A stretch of DNA of 48,010 nucleotides from positions 1 to 48,010 of the forward strand of contig JANWYQ010000147.1 of the NCBI GenBank assembly GCA_025055015.1. Reading direction: 5' to 3'. This stretch comes from Caldilineales bacterium (GTDB taxonomy: Bacteria > Chloroflexota > Anaerolineae > JAAEKA01). Positions 46,976 through 48,010 of the stretch are shown here, piece after piece. The position numbers were made by a program, and so were the translations under genes. The first letter of the stretch is position 1; the number at the start of each line of letters is the position of its first letter. The notes under the pieces are model-generated. The model was not told the DNA's origin and ran no database searches. It worked only from the letters and a program-made list of their open reading frames with translations.

Positions 46976-48007
46976 ATGCCAAGGATTATTGACGTCATCG
47001 AGGCGCCCAACCAGGGGCCCAGCGACATCGTGGTGCGGGTGCCGGAGGTGGGGCCGGGCGACTTCCGCCTCGGCTCCCAGGTGATCGTGCGCGAGAGCCA
47101 GACCGCGGTCTTCTTCCGCGACGGCAAGGCGCTGGACACCTTCGGCCCCGGCCGACATACCATCACCACCGCCAACCTGCCCCTGCTGTCCGGCCTGATT
47201 GGCCTGGCCACCAGCGGCAAGACCCCCTTCACCGCCGAGGTCTACTTCGTCAACCGCCGGGACTTCCTCGACATGAAGTGGGGCACCCCGGAGCCTGTCA
47301 GCCTGCGCGACCCCGACCTGGGCCTGGTGCGGCTGCGGGCCTTCGGCAGCTACTCCATGGCTGTAGACGATCCGCAGCTCTTCGTGGCCAAGATCGTTGG
47401 CACCCAGGGCCTGTACCAGCTCAGCCAGATCCAGAACTTCCTGCGGGGGATCATCGTCTCCCGCCTGACCGACACGCTGGGCGAGAGCAAGAAGGGCCTG
47501 TTCGACATGGCCGGCCTGATGGACGAGCTGAGCGCGGCCACCCGCGCCAAGGTGTCCGACGACTTCAAGCTCCTCGGGCTGCTGCTGAAGCAGTTCTTCG
47601 TGCAGTCGGTCAGCCCCACCGAGGAGACGCAGGCGGCCATTGACAAGCGCGCGGCTATGGGCGCCGTCGGGGCCAAGTCCTTCATCGAGTACCAAACCGG
47701 CATGGCCATCGGCAACATCGGCACCGCGGGCGGCGCCGGCGGCGGCGCGGCGGAGACCGGCGTCGGCCTGGGCGCGGGCGTGGGCCTGGGCGCGGGCATG
47801 GCCGGTGTGATCGCCCAGACCATGCAGCAGGCCATGGCGCCCCAGCAGCAGCCGCAACAGGCGCCGGCCAACCCCCAGACCCCGGCCGAGATTCGTGCGC
47901 TGCTGGACAACCTGGACGCGCGGCTGGCCGCGGGCGAGATCAGCGAGGCGGTGTACAACAAGCTGTACGCCAAGTGGGAGGCTCGGCTGAAGGAGCTGGG
48001 CGGCTGA
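46976..48007 (+). CDS. YdjI-like SPFH domain protein with C-terminal SHOCT-like segment
   Basis: Predicted 343 residues. The SPFH domain covers about 25-230 (GSQVIVRESQTAVFFRDGKALDTFGPGRHTITTANLPLL, EVYFVNRRDFLDMKWGTPEPV), the virion-core/YdjI branch, with no N-terminal membrane helix. A Gly/Ala-rich linker and a Gln/Pro segment lead to a short C-terminal helical pair (IRALLDNLDARLAAGEISEAVYNKLYAKWEARL) of the SHOCT type. In Bacillus, YdjI recruits PspA to the membrane. CAGGAG lies 8 nt before the ATG. It is the last visible gene, complete just before the window ends. Confidence 0.9.
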   Translation: MPRIIDVIEAPNQGPSDIVVRVPEVGPGDFRLGSQVIVRESQTAVFFRDGKALDTFGPGRHTITTANLPLLSGLIGLATSGKTPFTAEVYFVNRRDFLDMKWGTPEPVSLRDPDLGLVRLRAFGSYSMAVDDPQLFVAKIVGTQGLYQLSQIQNFLRGIIVSRLTDTLGESKKGLFDMAGLMDELSAATRAKVSDDFKLLGLLLKQFFVQSVSPTEETQAAIDKRAAMGAVGAKSFIEYQTGMAIGNIGTAGGAGGGAAETGVGLGAGVGLGAGMAGVIAQTMQQAMAPQQQPQQAPANPQTPAEIRALLDNLDARLAAGEISEAVYNKLYAKWEARLKELGG

Positions 48008-48010
48008 GGG

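Noticed and set aside
1..48010. tRNA genes, insertion sequences, prophage or integron parts
   Set aside because: No cloverleaf with T-loop and acceptor pairing, no transposase or integrase motif and no target duplications were noticed on reading both strands.

Overview
The window is chromosomal DNA from a GC-rich bacterium (roughly two-thirds G+C by eye). The most likely source is a member of the Chloroflexota, possibly an uncultured, anaerobic or thermophilic Anaerolineae-like lineage. This is inferred from the gene content (a tungsten-type aldehyde:ferredoxin oxidoreductase, a protoglobin, a DUF2207 protein, band-7/SPFH proteins), from long Thr/Pro linkers in five exported proteins, and from the loose gene order. 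No 16S gene is present to confirm it. No phage, transposase, integrase, CRISPR array, tRNA or rRNA was recognised; it reads as ordinary core genome with a few accessory patches.

Layout. 1-6400: a 5'-truncated AidB-like acyl-CoA dehydrogenase, convergent with an SH3-domain lipoprotein, serA and argS. 6573-10412 (minus): polA, preceded by a small basic protein whose 3' end overlaps it and followed by a two-gene toxin-antitoxin-like pair that includes a DUF2283-DUF433 fusion. 10515-16978: a DksA/TraR zinc-finger gene, an rqcH/GNAT pair coupled by a GTGA overlap, an acylphosphatase-pcm operon, a mini EF-Tu-domain-2 protein, a NUDIX hydrolase and a propeller lipoprotein. 17169-22784: a coiled-coil membrane protein, a candidate small RNA, a glycosyltransferase, dodecin, then rho behind a leader of about 520 nt and a LysM-M23 endopeptidase. 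22861-30579: class A PBP, slipin, ComEA-like protein, and a minus-strand operon of a cytidylate-kinase-like protein, an rRNA-methyltransferase-like protein and YihY.

30702-34442 is the most interesting block. A strong promoter drives a MoaD/ThiS-type protein ending in Gly-Gly-Gly, an unknown 82-residue protein also ending in Gly-Gly-Gly, and a protein that joins a protoglobin-like domain to a second MoaD-like beta-grasp domain without the Gly-Gly tail. Convergent to it lies an aldehyde:ferredoxin oxidoreductase. Its leader carries a cysteine-rich 23-codon reading frame whose stop codon sits in the 5' arm of a 16-bp terminator-like hairpin. Together these suggest a gas- or redox-responsive tungstopterin enzyme system (inference).

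34521-43529 holds an mtaB-HIT-CHAD operon, an amidase, a triple-LysM secreted protein, a PD40 propeller protein, and a GT2-UPF0104-HD operon. 43793-48007 is a four-gene envelope cluster: DUF2207, a zinc-ribbon/winged-helix membrane protein, a helical protein and a YdjI-like SPFH protein. It recalls the Bacillus ydjFGHI membrane-stress operon without a recognisable PspA.

Many promoters match TTGACA-17-TATAAT closely. Two genes start within about 10 nt of their -10 box, and several good Shine-Dalgarno sequences point to TTG start codons.
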